Shown piece by piece: positions 1 to 10,626 of a DNA stretch of 64,000 nt. The position numbers and the translations under genes are program-made. Within the stretch, counting starts at the first letter, position 1; the number at the start of each line of letters is the position of its first letter. The notes under the pieces are model-generated. The model was not told where the DNA came from, searched no databases, and worked only from the letters and a program-made list of their open reading frames with translations. Origin of the DNA: Nemania diffusa (taxonomy: Eukaryota; Ascomycota; Sordariomycetes; Xylariales; Xylariaceae); NCBI GenBank assembly GCA_038501195.1, contig JBBPUQ010000003.1, forward strand, positions 496,001 to 560,000, in the 5' to 3' direction.

Positions 1-3000
1 GGACAATTCGACGAGGTATACCATGTCCGAAAGGAAACTGGGGGAAAGAGAATAAATAGTTCTATCTCACCTCATCTTCCGATTCCGGCGAAGGATAAAA
101 TCCACTAGGGACGTCGTCCAGCGCAGGCTGTGTAACAATATATCCTGGAAAGCCTAGATCAGCGGGATGATATGTCTTACTAGGTACGACGCCCTGGATC
201 ACCTCCACTATCCCCAAATGAATGACATCCCCTCAATCTTGGAACTGGGGTTGGGGCGCTATTAGCCCCAGGCCTTACATACCGTCTCCACATCCTGGTT
301 CTATCCCAGGGATGTCGCCTGGTTCGTCAAACTCTTCGTCTTCATCTTCTTCGTCCTCTTCATCGCTGGTTATGTCCGTCACTGAGTATTCGGATTCAGT
401 GTCAGAAAATTCGCAAGCAAAGTCGCTGCCTTCAGACGACGTCTCTCCTTCGGTAAGGTATGACAAGTCTTGTGCACCTGCGCTGCTTCGAAAAGTGTGT
501 GCACTAGCTCGCGTCACATCTTCTGGAAATCCTTCAAATCCAGTCGGCGCTGGACAAGGGCGGTCGGGGTTATCTAACATATGGTGTACCGTCATGCCAT
601 ACGGTATGTCATCTACAAGTATGACGCCTCCCAAGCTCACTGGTGGGAGGTGCTTATCTCCAATCCACGCCCCGATGCTCGCTCCATTTTGTGGCTTTGG
701 TTGATAATCGGGATTAGCCGCGGGGGGGTCCTGAGACTCTTCTTCGTCGTCGCTTTCGTGCTGACCTGAAGGATCCGGCCTATTACCCTTTGCCATACTG
801 CTCCTGGGGCCTTTCCTTGACCGTACTACAGATCCACGACATACTTTGAGTGATATATTGGTCGTGGTACCGTCAAAAAGAATACCCAGCTTCTTATTTA
901 ATATTGCGCGCACTTTGCTCACCGAAGTGCAAACAACTAGAACGGTGGGTGTGGTCTTTTGGGGAGACTCGCCGATAGACTCAAGTGAAATTTCAACCGA
1001 TTCCGGATGTTTGCGGTAGAAATGCCGTAGCGCTAGATTAATCTGTGGCATGATGATCTCATTCCATTGATCGACGATTTCCGTTGGTAGTGGTATCTGA
1101 GGATATAATCGAAGCTTAGACTGTTTCTCTTTTGGCTTCTCGGGTTTACTTTCGACTAGTTGCGCTGGAGAGAGGTAAGCATCATGCTAATCACAATAAT
1201 ATGAATGGTAGTCTTACACTCAGTAAGGGATTTGTGGTCGGTGGGAAAGGACTGGGACCGCTCCTGTGGGAGCACACGCTTTGTGTCAAAACTTTGGCTT
1301 TTCGGGGTGGCGACCGAAGGCCCTGGCAAAGACGCAACCGAGATTTTTGGCTTTACATTTTGGCGTGAGGGTGTGGGCATTAAATCATCACTTAGACGAT
1401 CATCAAACCCGCTGACGCCATCCAATATGCAGCACGCTTCCAGATAACCACTTGCTCGAGTCTGTATTTGTTGTATAATTTCATCGCCATTACCAGGCCG
1501 TGAGAGTTCGAGTTCAACCGCATTCCAACATGCTTGCACAGCCCTCATATACGGTGTGCCGCATCGGATAGCCAGTTGACCAAGGACAGACTCCGGGACG
1601 CTTGGCGAGGCCAAGTTAGGTACAAGGTTCTCTAGTGTAGTCCAAAGACCGATAGAGACGAGCATCATCGCGAGAGAATACATGTCCAGTGTCTTGGTAT
1701 CACTATTCACCGCTAATGGGGATTGGCTAGTGGTTCTGGGATCGAGTGGATGGCGATGTAAGAGAAACAAGGAGGAGGAATGATTGGTTGAAGGCGAATT
1801 AGGGAAGATATCAAAGCTTGAGATGATAGGGCGCCTAATATCCACCTCAACCACACCAGACAATCCAGAGTCATTTCCCACTATGTTGGCGAAAGATATC
1901 GTTGATGCATGGAGATTACCATGCGTTATGCCCCGTGAATGCATGTCAAAAACAGTATTCGCCAAGTTGTAAGCCAGACGAAATTTGGCCTCGAGGGTGG
2001 GTTCAAAGTTTGGCCGACTAAGCAAGTTAGTCAGTGTGCACATATTGTCGACAGGATGCTGCGCCATATTTTCGAAAGTGACAGCGTTGAAGGAATGAGG
2101 GAACGAGTAAATCAAAGCCAGTCTGGATCGTTCTATGTCCTCGTAATAGCCCAATAGGAGAGGTAATCCAATCCAAGCACTAGAAGACCTCGATGACTCC
2201 GTTTGGAGCCCCGCACTCAGCCTCTCAAAACGGGTCATTTCTGGCATTATTCCCGTTGCTGAATAAATTGGATCGAAATCAGCGTATTCAACCAAAAGCG
2301 GTGACCATGGTTGCCTGGATGGTCGCTGTGTAAGGTCAGTATAAGCCTGCTTGCTCATGAAGAAAATTTCCTGAGGCCGATCATTGGAGGGTCCACTCTC
2401 AGAAAAAGATTGGGCCTGCATTGCTCTGAGGCTTATGAGACTCTGAGGATCGATCTGCCGAGGTGTCTGTATTCGCGTAGAGCCGTAAGGCCGTAGATCC
2501 TCTATAGACGGTTTAGATGTGGTAAGCTTTCCTGAAGCGGCGGCGGCCATGGATACAGAGGACCGAGTGCGAGACAAGTCACAGAGTGTGTCGATCGAGG
2601 CCGTCAGGTCCTTGACAAGGTCTTCGAAGCGTCCCTTATCCCATACTATCAATGAACTCTTCCGGTCCCCCGAGGCCTTCTCGGCCGATCTCTCGCTTAA
2701 AGCAGGTCGTTTTGAGGCAAGCCAGAGAGGCTCTGCTTCAGCCAAGATGTCCTTAATGGTGGCCATGATACTCCCAACGAGGTCCGTCAGGCCAGCTTCA
2801 GTGAGAGACTCGTCAATCTCGGCAGACTGGTTTGGGTCTGACCATTCTAGTCCCCAGCTGACAAGCCTATCCTTTTGGATACGCAGTTTACGATGAAGCG
2901 CTTTGATCTCGGGATCGTCGGCAGCCTGTACGGGCTCCTGGACAAAGTCGGACGACTTCTTGGTGTCATTATAGAGCCTACTCAGCCGACGTTGAACGCC

Positions 3001-3039
3001 CAGGGCCGTCATCCTACCCCTAGGAAGATAAGATTCCAT
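1..3039 (-). CDS. HeLo-like / pseudokinase / trypsin-like-domain protein, 3' part outside window
   Basis: I join four minus-strand exons: 3039-1218, 1164-283, 207-71, and a further exon whose acceptor lies at or beyond the window edge. Introns 1165-1217 (GTAAGA..CAG) and 208-282 (GTATGT..TAG, CTAAT branch) keep the frame open for 947 residues. A third donor (GTGAGA) follows at 70. Residues about 1-165 are helical and Lys/Glu-rich, resembling the N-terminal region of fungal HeLo/kinase proteins. Residues about 250-560 look kinase-like, but the catalytic-loop HRD is HGN (about 373-375), so phosphotransfer is unlikely. Residues about 771-803 ([30 protein letters not shown]) resemble the His-bearing barrel of chymotrypsin-like proteases. 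An acidic run follows at about 880-895. The start is the ATG at 3039; 3012 is an alternative. The role is inferred as signalling or regulated cell death, from the domain classes only. The downstream Asp and Ser that a protease would need cannot be checked here. Confidence 0.72.
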
Positions 3040-4469
3040 CGTGATAGGGAACGACCGGCCGGCCGGCAACAATAAACTTGGGGAACTTAGAGGGCGAAGA
3101 ACTTTGCTGTGTTCCTCGCACAGATACGGTTGAAGACGGTACAATTAAACAATAATAGTAGTAGTAGTTTCTTAAACTGGTAGCATGGTGCTGGCGGCAA
3201 AATAATTATAGCAATATGGAGATAGAGATAGTGATGATGAGACGGGTCTAAATTTCGAAAGAGAACATAGCAGAGAGGAGACCCAGAATTATCAGTAATC
3301 CCGTTGCCTTGAGCGGAGGAACGTGGTTACCAGTGGGTAATTTAGGTGCCTAGAATTGGTATCCCCGTTCTAGGGAGTGTATGTAATCTGTCTGCTAATT
3401 GGAAGTCAGATGTTGTCGAGTGGATCAAGTGTCCATGGACCATACGTACGTGTGGCAACCGGATGCGCGCACATACACTGTATGTATATGTATATGTAGA
3501 AGTCTACGTATATATGTGTGTTTAGGTACGTGTACCTACATGCGCTTTCGCGGGCTGTTAAGTTGCCGGTATTACGCGAGTACAGTCGATGGTCGTATGT
3601 ATATACGCGTAGATGAGTTGAGGATGCCTCTGGAGTCTGCGGGACAGCCGAGGAATAGGCTACCAGCACAAATGATAGGTAGCAACGGTAATACTGCTGC
3701 CTGATCTGTGGATTGCGTGCTTCAATCAGACTAGCGCCGAGCTAGCACAGGTGAGGCTCTTTTACTGCGTATTCAGCCATATTGGGTGCGCTTAGCCCGA
3801 AGAGGTTACAGGTTCATCCCCACCCTCCCACCTGTAGCATGCTTCTGTCAGCTGCCGATAGCCCGTCGGCTGTGTTAATACTTGTTTGCTATCTAGGTAG
3901 GCAGCATCTCATCTTATACCTAAAACCCCCTCTTGTCATAGCGTAACTACCTCTCTTATTTACTCCTCACTATCTAATCTGTACATGTTATTGCCTTTAA
4001 CTAAGTAAACAGCTATTGTGAGACTATTGATAGCCTAATGACATAAATAGCGAGACGACATCCTACCCCTTCACAGGCTCCCTTACATCGAACAAAGAAA
4101 CACAATCCTACTTCGTCCCCAAAAATGGTCAACAAACCGTCAAATACCCGCTTGCTTTGTCTTGCGTCCCTATTGTTCGGCTCTCGTAAATACGTGCTTT
4201 CAATAACAACACAAAGCAAACATTCCCTTCATCTCCTCGTAGTTTTCTTGCATATATATACCGAAGTTTTATCATGATAGAACACTACCCAACATCAACA
4301 GCAATATCCCCCGCTACCGGCACACCTTCTGCTAATCTCTTTTGCTTGAATTCACTGCTGACGCCAGATATCACGATTCCCCAGCGGAAACCAATCAGCG
4401 CCTCCAGCTCCAAACTTAAGAGGTAGACGTTGTGTGCCTAGTACCTTATCCCGCTACTGCCTAGTCACC
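3040..4469. other. Intergenic region, no supported gene
   Basis: This stretch holds the presumed promoter of the minus-strand HeLo-like gene and then low-complexity DNA. An alternating purine-pyrimidine tract of GTATGT/TATATG type lies near 3470-3610. A TATATATA motif sits near 4253, upstream of the small Cys-rich ORF. The open frames at 3399-3704 (both strands) are low-complexity and are not supported as genes. Confidence 0.5.
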
Positions 4470-4739
4470 ATGGCCCATCAAGTGCATGTTGACGGGCTAG
4501 TATTAGATGTCCCAGACCGAGATCACTGCTGGGACTTCAGAGTCGTATACTCCTGCGGGTGTCCAGCAAAGAAGACCCAAGGATTGGCGCAGGACCTGGT
4601 AATCCGCGTGAAAAAGGACAATCACAGTGGACCGTGTTTCCTACGTCGCTGTGTTATAGCTTCAGAAACTCATGTGCTACAAGGCCAGTGCGTGCGCTGC
4701 GACGTATATGACCGAAGGTTAGATGGCGTGTACGTATAA
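4470..4739 (+). CDS. small Cys-rich hypothetical protein
   Basis: An 89-residue ORF starts at an ATG in a good context (tcaccATGG). It has no signal peptide and no membrane segment. Cysteines occur as CGC near residue 43, then GPC, RRC and CxxC(D) pairs in the C-terminal half. This spacing recalls small fungal proteins thought to bind zinc, often with a 'GPC..C' motif, but I cannot name a family. No intron is needed. It lies between two long non-coding stretches. It could be a chance ORF; the non-random Cys/His pattern and the Kozak-like context are the only support. Confidence 0.35.
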   Translation: MAHQVHVDGLVLDVPDRDHCWDFRVVYSCGCPAKKTQGLAQDLVIRVKKDNHSGPCFLRRCVIASETHVLQGQCVRCDVYDRRLDGVYV

Positions 4740-7054
4740 TCCGTGAAAGTTGCTGCCTAGGATGTGCAACACTAAAAGTTTTTCTGCTTGTTTGTTTAAG
4801 TTAGTATACTTGGCTTACCCTCGTCTTAGACACAATTAGAGGAGTCCCCTAAACATATAAATAAGAGACCAGGTATGTCACTTCAATATTATCGTGAAAG
4901 CATCCAGTTTATATACGGCTCCTAGAGACCGCTTTCTTGAGTTACTGTGAAAATATGAAATGAATTATATAAAGAATAATACTAACATACCGCAGCTTGG
5001 AGGGGCCTAGAATAAATTGAACTCGCCAACATCTCTGCCTATGTAAAAAACGACGTTAGCGTCCCATCAGCGGTCTCGACTCATACCATATTAGCCTTCA
5101 CCGACCCCTGTGTTACAACATGATATGCCTATTGGCTACTTGAATCGCAACGAGCTCGGCATCTAAAGCAAAGACCGAGAGTGGATAGGGAAACATGGAG
5201 AAGCTCTTGGCGCAGGCGCGATACAATGGTAATATACAAGGCCTTGGACACACCAGGGTAGGTAGGTGTTTCCTAGATTTATAACCTAGCTAAATATCAC
5301 ATGATATGTGTCTCTCTAGTAGCAATGACCGCACGAAACATCTATCTAAGTGAACTAACCTCAGACCTCACCCGTCTCCCTGGTCCATAAGTAGAACGTA
5401 CCTTTGCCCCCTCTTCAATAGCTCTCGCTTGTAACTTTATTAACCCTCATACCAACACGAGAGTTTTCAAACACCTGAACGCAGACATCGCCTCTGAGAT
5501 TAGGGCCATCAGCTATAACATCGTAGACCGCCGTAGAAACCACGAAGCAAGTAGCATCAACCCCCGAAGTGCTTGGCACAGCACCCTCAGTCACAGTATC
5601 CTATGCAACAGCAACGAGTCCGGCACTCCGTAGTAGACGCTCCGATAGAGACGACGTATGTCCCTATCCCGCAGAAACAGGATGCTCCCGCGTCCTTGCG
5701 AGACTGTAACTAGCAAGGGGGACTAAGGGAGCCTGGTACGTCGGACTCTACAGGCGCCGTTGATGTTGCGTGTATTATCCCGGCTATTCGTACATCGTGA
5801 CATTATTTGTCGCCGTGCAAACCGTAACCGCATGGTCGTATGATCCGAGAAAGCCGCAACGGCCACATAATAACTGGTACGTTATATTTTAGTCATGTGA
5901 AAACTTGCCGAGTTGAAAAGAGCATTGGCCGGGATAAGTCTTTATATATAGCGTTGCATTGATGAACTAGATGAATAAGCCATCAGTCATTTAGGAGTGG
6001 GCGGAGACAACCAAGTGTCTAGAAGTCTCGACATACATTTATGACCACCATCATTAGATATCAAGCCACACTTCATGCAAGATACCTAAATCAGCAATTT
6101 CACGTTACTCATATCTAAACTCTTCCAGCAGAGCCATAACACAAAAGTGCCATTATTCCACAAGACCTGTGTTCCAGCCACGCCGCATTGAACACGAGCC
6201 CCGCACCAGGCCAGCCAGCGGCTACGTGCAGCTTCAAGAGACATCCACCACGCAGAGTTCGTCATCTCGGAACCTTGCGTCCAGCTACGCAATACGCCAT
6301 AAGAGGAACGGGCCCATTGGCCTGAAGCAGGCGATACACAGCAGCGGGTAAGAAGCCGGAACACCGCGGTTGCAAGGTGTCAACCCCCAAGCGGGTGCGT
6401 ACAGCAGCTATCTGTCGTGGCGCGCGCTGTGCTACGCGCGCTCATCCCAAATCGCGCAGGCGCGCTGTGGTTGGCTGAGGCTGCGCATGCGAACGCACAG
6501 ATCGGGGTGCTGCAGAGATACCGAATCCTGTGCACAACCCTGTGCGAAGAGCGGTCAAGAGTGCCAACCAGAGATACACGGTGATCTTGCGGTGCAACTC
6601 ACCCCCCGCGACGGGACACCTTACCGTACTGCGTAGTTGGGAAGACGGCCGTACGCCGGCGGCATGAACGAGCGGGCGCGGTAGCAATCCTTTTACCAAT
6701 AGGGATAAAAACACATCATTAGTTATGGTTTCCGAGGTGTGCTTGGTCGGCTTGCAGACGCAGGTCTCGGAGACTGTCTGCTTGTATAGACATACATAAT
6801 GATTATTGAATCCCGTTTTCGTGCTGCAAGGCAAACATGATCCTAATGACTAACGCTAGTTCTCTAAATAACTTGCCCTAGATTTTCTGTTTGTTAATGT
6901 ATAATAGTTAGTAGATTGCAAAAAGAAAAGAAAAAGGAACTCTTAATTAAAAAAATATTTGTTATTCTCTGTATCATAAGCTATCACTAAAGCCGCCAAT
7001 CAATTATTACTGTCTAAAGGGGGGTTCTCTAGCAGATACCGACGTCCGTTAGAT
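4740..7054. other. Long intergenic region without a supported gene
   Basis: Reading both strands gives only short ORFs of skewed composition, such as those around 6086-6834 over a CGCG-rich stretch near 6420-6480. An AT-rich stretch lies at 6880-6980, ahead of the membrane-protein gene. One frame at about 5460-5710 stays mostly open with a few stops, but its translation is not recognisable. Confidence 0.45.
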
Positions 7055-7728
7055 ATGCCTGAACCTCAGACGACACTGATGGTGAGGCAAATATCACCGG
7101 ATGATATGCGCACCTTGACGATACTCAGATCGGAAACAACATTTACTGAAACGCTAACACTCGGAGGCGGTGTTACGTACTCAACAGATGTGCCAGTTAC
7201 CGTTATGCCGAGTTCGAAATCGTCGAGCCCGAGCTCAAGTTATGTTGGGGCAATCCTAAGCGGAGTTGTTGGTGCGGTGGTGTTACTATTGATTATTTGG
7301 CTCTGTTGTCGTAGAGGTGAATAGGTCGGGAGCCTCTTAACGAGGTGCTTGATAACTGATACGCCTCTATAGGTCGAACGCGTTCGCGTCGTTCGAGCCG
7401 TTCAAAAGGGAGCTCGTCAAACAGCAGCTCAAATGGCTCGGAAAGTTCTGGAGGCTCATCTCATGATGGCTCTGGCCACGCCGCTGGCGATATGGCTGAA
7501 GAATGGGGGCAGCCCGGCATGCACCCCCCTCCCCCTATCCCTCCTCCAGTTGCTGGTCAATGGCCAGCCCCTCCCGGTATGGGTCCTCCCGGTATGGGCC
7601 CTCTCGCGATGGGTATGGGTTTTGGTCGTGGTGGTCCTCCTCCAATGATGGGAAGAGGTGGTGGACCCCCGCCTGTTCTTGGAGGACCACCACCGATACT
7701 GCCACCACACCAAGGGCGGATCGTATGA
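7055..7728 (+). CDS. single-pass membrane protein with Ser/Arg-rich and Pro/Gly/Met-rich tail
   Basis: Two exons, 7055-7316 and 7373-7728, are split by a 56-nt intron (GTGAAT..TAG with a GATAACTGAT branch) in phase 1, giving 205 residues. There is no N-terminal signal peptide. Residues about 53-62 are Ser-rich, and about 63-84 form one strong transmembrane helix ending in CCRR. The rest is probably cytosolic: an Arg/Ser stretch, a Ser/Asn/Gly stretch, then a low-complexity tail of PPPP, GMGPPGMGP and GRGGPPP motifs. Fungi have many such stalk/TM/disordered-tail proteins of unknown function, some proposed as wall sensors. This one is short and its outer domain is small. It converges with the transporter gene, with 117 bp between stop codons. 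No enzymatic domain is visible. Confidence 0.65.
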
Positions 7729-7845
7729 GAGATGTTGCAGCTTCTCAAACTTATGAGCTTGACTCGTACTCTCAGCGGGTTCCAATATGATATACTCATA
7801 ATAAACTGTTTATTTGAGGATGAGTAGAATGGGTAAGCGAGTGGT

Positions 7846-8712
7846 TTATGCCGCTCCGCCACTGAAGAACCTGACGGCCAGGACAGCTGCAAGGGCTGCA
7901 AGACCCCCTAGTATAACCATTGTGATGCCTTCCCATAAACTGCGTTTAATAATTCTCCACTGAGCTTTCTTTGTTGACATCGATTTACTCCTTGAGCTGG
8001 AGTCTAATATGTACTCCTTGGCGAATCCAAAGAGAAATAGCGCTACCAGACAAATGCCTAAGCTCCATCGTTGCCCTTGATCCACGTTGCGGACAAAGAA
8101 ATAGGGAGCAAGGGGCAGGAGCCCGCCGATGAGATAGCCGAGGGCAACCGAGAGGCCTGAAAAGATGGGAGACGTGGGAACTGGCTCGACTACTGGACTG
8201 GTAATGTCACGTAGCCGTGATGCGATGTCTGATGACGACTTGGCATGGACCATGATGCTCTGAAGCAGGTCCGGTGGTAGCTGGAGCGGGGCTAGGTAAT
8301 CGCTAACCCTTTGGTCCTCTTGGGTCTCATAGAGGGGTACCGACGAGATAGAGTACTCGTCGTCTTTAAGGGAGTCATCATTCGTGTCAGACCTTTGCTC
8401 TCCCTTGGCGGCCAAGTAGCCTCCGATTCCCATACTTATTGCACCAGCAAATAATTCTGCCGTGCCAGCTTTAATGACAGTCCCAGTTTCGCCTAGCGAT
8501 GAGAGGCCTGTGGTCAATGCAAACGGCACGGTGAGGCCGTCCGAGAAACCTAGCGTGAAATCGGCAAGGTGTCGGGACAATGAACGGTTGGCTTCAAGGG
8601 CACGCGAGCGATCATAGTCACTTGTGCTATCTGTGTCTGAGTTGGAGTTGGCAAACGTCTCGTAATCAATCCGCCGCTCGCGCCAGCCAAGAAGATGGGC
8701 AAGAAGCTCCAT
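7846..8712 (-). CDS. CCC1/VIT1-family vacuolar iron/manganese transporter
   Basis: This intronless 288-residue protein is of normal length for the family. The N-terminal signature ADFTLGFSDGLTVPFALTTG (residues about 50-69) is the first membrane helix of CCC1/VIT1 transporters. It is followed by a second helix containing AELFAGAISMGIGGYLAAKGE (about 85-105). A hydrophilic, Asp/Glu-containing cytosolic loop (about 106-180) corresponds to the metal-binding region of VIT1. Three further helices follow (about 182-207, 215-236 and 262-284). The family moves cytosolic Fe2+ or Mn2+ into the vacuole, protecting against metal overload. The start at 8712 fits the homologous N-terminus. Fungal homologues are often iron-regulated; no specific GATA site was assigned here. 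Confidence 0.9.
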   Translation of the reverse strand: MELLAHLLGWRERRIDYETFANSNSDTDSTSDYDRSRALEANRSLSRHLADFTLGFSDGLTVPFALTTGLSSLGETGTVIKAGTAELFAGAISMGIGGYLAAKGEQRSDTNDDSLKDDEYSISSVPLYETQEDQRVSDYLAPLQLPPDLLQSIMVHAKSSSDIASRLRDITSPVVEPVPTSPIFSGLSVALGYLIGGLLPLAPYFFVRNVDQGQRWSLGICLVALFLFGFAKEYILDSSSRSKSMSTKKAQWRIIKRSLWEGITMVILGGLAALAAVLAVRFFSGGAA

Positions 8713-10626
8713 TTTCTGTTGTCTTCTTTGTGATAAATACTTTTGCTTTTACTGTAGTTCGCGGTTGTTCTGTAGATATATCCTTTGCCTGTACTGTAGG
8801 TATTGCGAATCAGAAAAGAGGCAGGCGAAAGCAAGGCTAGTCTAAAAGTAAGGTTAAATACTAGTCTCAGCTGGTATCTGTTTGTGGAGGATACCAGGCT
8901 GAGGTTTAAAAAACAACGCATTTGTCTGCTATCAACAGCACGTGTATCTAACAACCACTAGAGCTGTTGACTGTTGACTGTTAGGGAGACTTGGAAAAGG
9001 ACAAGAGAATGGAAGCGTCGACCAATCTGCTTCTTCATAATCAGCAGGTGGTCCCTACCTACCTACTTGTATGTACTACCTGCTGTATATACGCTAGTAC
9101 GAGGTTACTTGTAAGCATGCATATTGCGTAGGTAGGTGTAGTGCGGCTGCAGCAAATCACCTCACAGGCATTACAAAGGACTTACCTTGTTAAGCAGATA
9201 TTTAGTTAATACGCTGCGGCATGCGGTGCCTAGTGTGGTTTAGCGTGGTCTACTGCTTACATGGGACATATCCCTGGTTGCAGGGAGTTATGTGGGTTGT
9301 GGGTACCCACTTTCCGGCCAAGTTCGCGGGACCAAGCCTTACTAGTATTAGGAGGTCAACAAGCATTTTGTGTGGCGCCGCCGAGATGAGCTTGCCAATG
9401 CTTGGCCTTCAAGTTTACACGTGCCCACCCACCTCCGTTGCATTTCTACTCGCTTTGGCCGACATCATCCCAGCATCAACCTGGGATGATGATCCCTTCT
9501 GTAGTGTAACTCCTAATTACGAACCGTTGCCACGCTACCGTCCTTGTACACATACCTACAGCATACATAGTACTCGAGCATACTCGGTGGATCTAACCGT
9601 GATCTCTATTCAATTCCGTTAGTTGGATCGAGGATACCTACTTCTTTCCTCCTCGACGTCGCAGAACGTCATTCGAAAACCAGGTAGTTATAATTGTAGA
9701 TCCATTGATCTTTTGAAGCATTGTCAAGACTGCCTATCTATTTACAGAATACTTCACTACTCGTATGTACTGCGTAGGTGCATACATGCTTATACCTGCA
9801 GCACGTTACCACTCATACTTGCAGGTATCTTACAGCATTTAACTCCACACTTTTTATACACACCTAGTGTTCCTTGTCATGGCCGAGAGCGCTCTAGGTG
9901 TTATCTAGGGGTCTTGACGCTCCAGAATAAAAACTATTGCATGAACATCTTATCTAGAGATGATAAGTACTGGCAGAATAACGGTGATGGTTATCGTTGT
10001 CATTGTCATCGCTACTGTTTGAATAGACTTACTATACTAGTAGATAGGGATTAACTACCCTCGCCAGAAAAAGAATCGACGCTTTTAGACAGCCGGGTCC
10101 TTGCGACTACGCAGTATCTAGTGTACAGTACTAGATAGTCGTGGACTATCAATCAAGAAACCAGGGGTGAGTGAAATACCTAGGATCTGAGCATCCTACG
10201 CTACGGACGATACCGTTATATCGATGTACAGAAACTAACGTAGGGCGCTGATTATCTAGATTCTACAGTACGCGTACTCCGTGCAGTTGGTACACACATA
10301 CCTGCGTACTTAGTGCGGTAGAGCTTGTTGCTTGTTGATGTGGAACAACGATGTCTCTTTTCTCATCCACCAATGATGACACCCCAGCCCTCACCCCACG
10401 TGTGCAGGCATTCGTACAGCTAGTTCTATTCAGGCAGCTCATTTGGCTGATGATCGAAACCCGGGCGTTCTGCCCGGTCGCTCGGCACCACCACCTCAGC
10501 CGCCTGCTAGCCATTAAAAGGCCTTAGACGTCTGCCCAGCACGCTCTCTTCTCCTGCGCGTCTTTCCCGTCACCGCCCCCCATCGTAGGTCGAGTTCGAA
10601 CAATTTGACAGTTGCTGTCGAACGCC
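8713..10626. other. Intergenic region between transporter and acid phosphatase
   Basis: This is a divergent promoter region. TAGGTA/TACCTA repeats occur near 9050-9140. One plus-strand frame stays open over 9221-10054 except for one stop at 9620. Its translation is rich in Cys, Tyr, Arg and Ser, lacks an ATG after the stop, and resembles nothing known, so it is not annotated as a gene. Confidence 0.5.

Noticed and set aside
38..70. A complete 33-nt intron (GTGAGA..CAG) near the left edge
   Set aside because: It is in frame but shorter than fungal introns normally are; the true acceptor may lie beyond the window, so the exon at 1-37 is not claimed.
275..1051. Separate 258-residue minus-strand gene
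   Set aside because: A well-formed intron (1165-1217) joins it in frame to the kinase-like exon, and the frame upstream of its first ATG encodes protein-like sequence; it is treated as exon 2.
3790..3840. Possible tRNA B-box-like GGTTCATCCCC
   Set aside because: It does not match GGTTCRANNCC fully and no A-box or cloverleaf is found upstream.
9221..10054. 278-codon frame with a single TAG at 9620
   Set aside because: Composition (Cys, Tyr, Arg, Ser) is typical of non-coding DNA, no motif is seen, and the second half has no ATG start.
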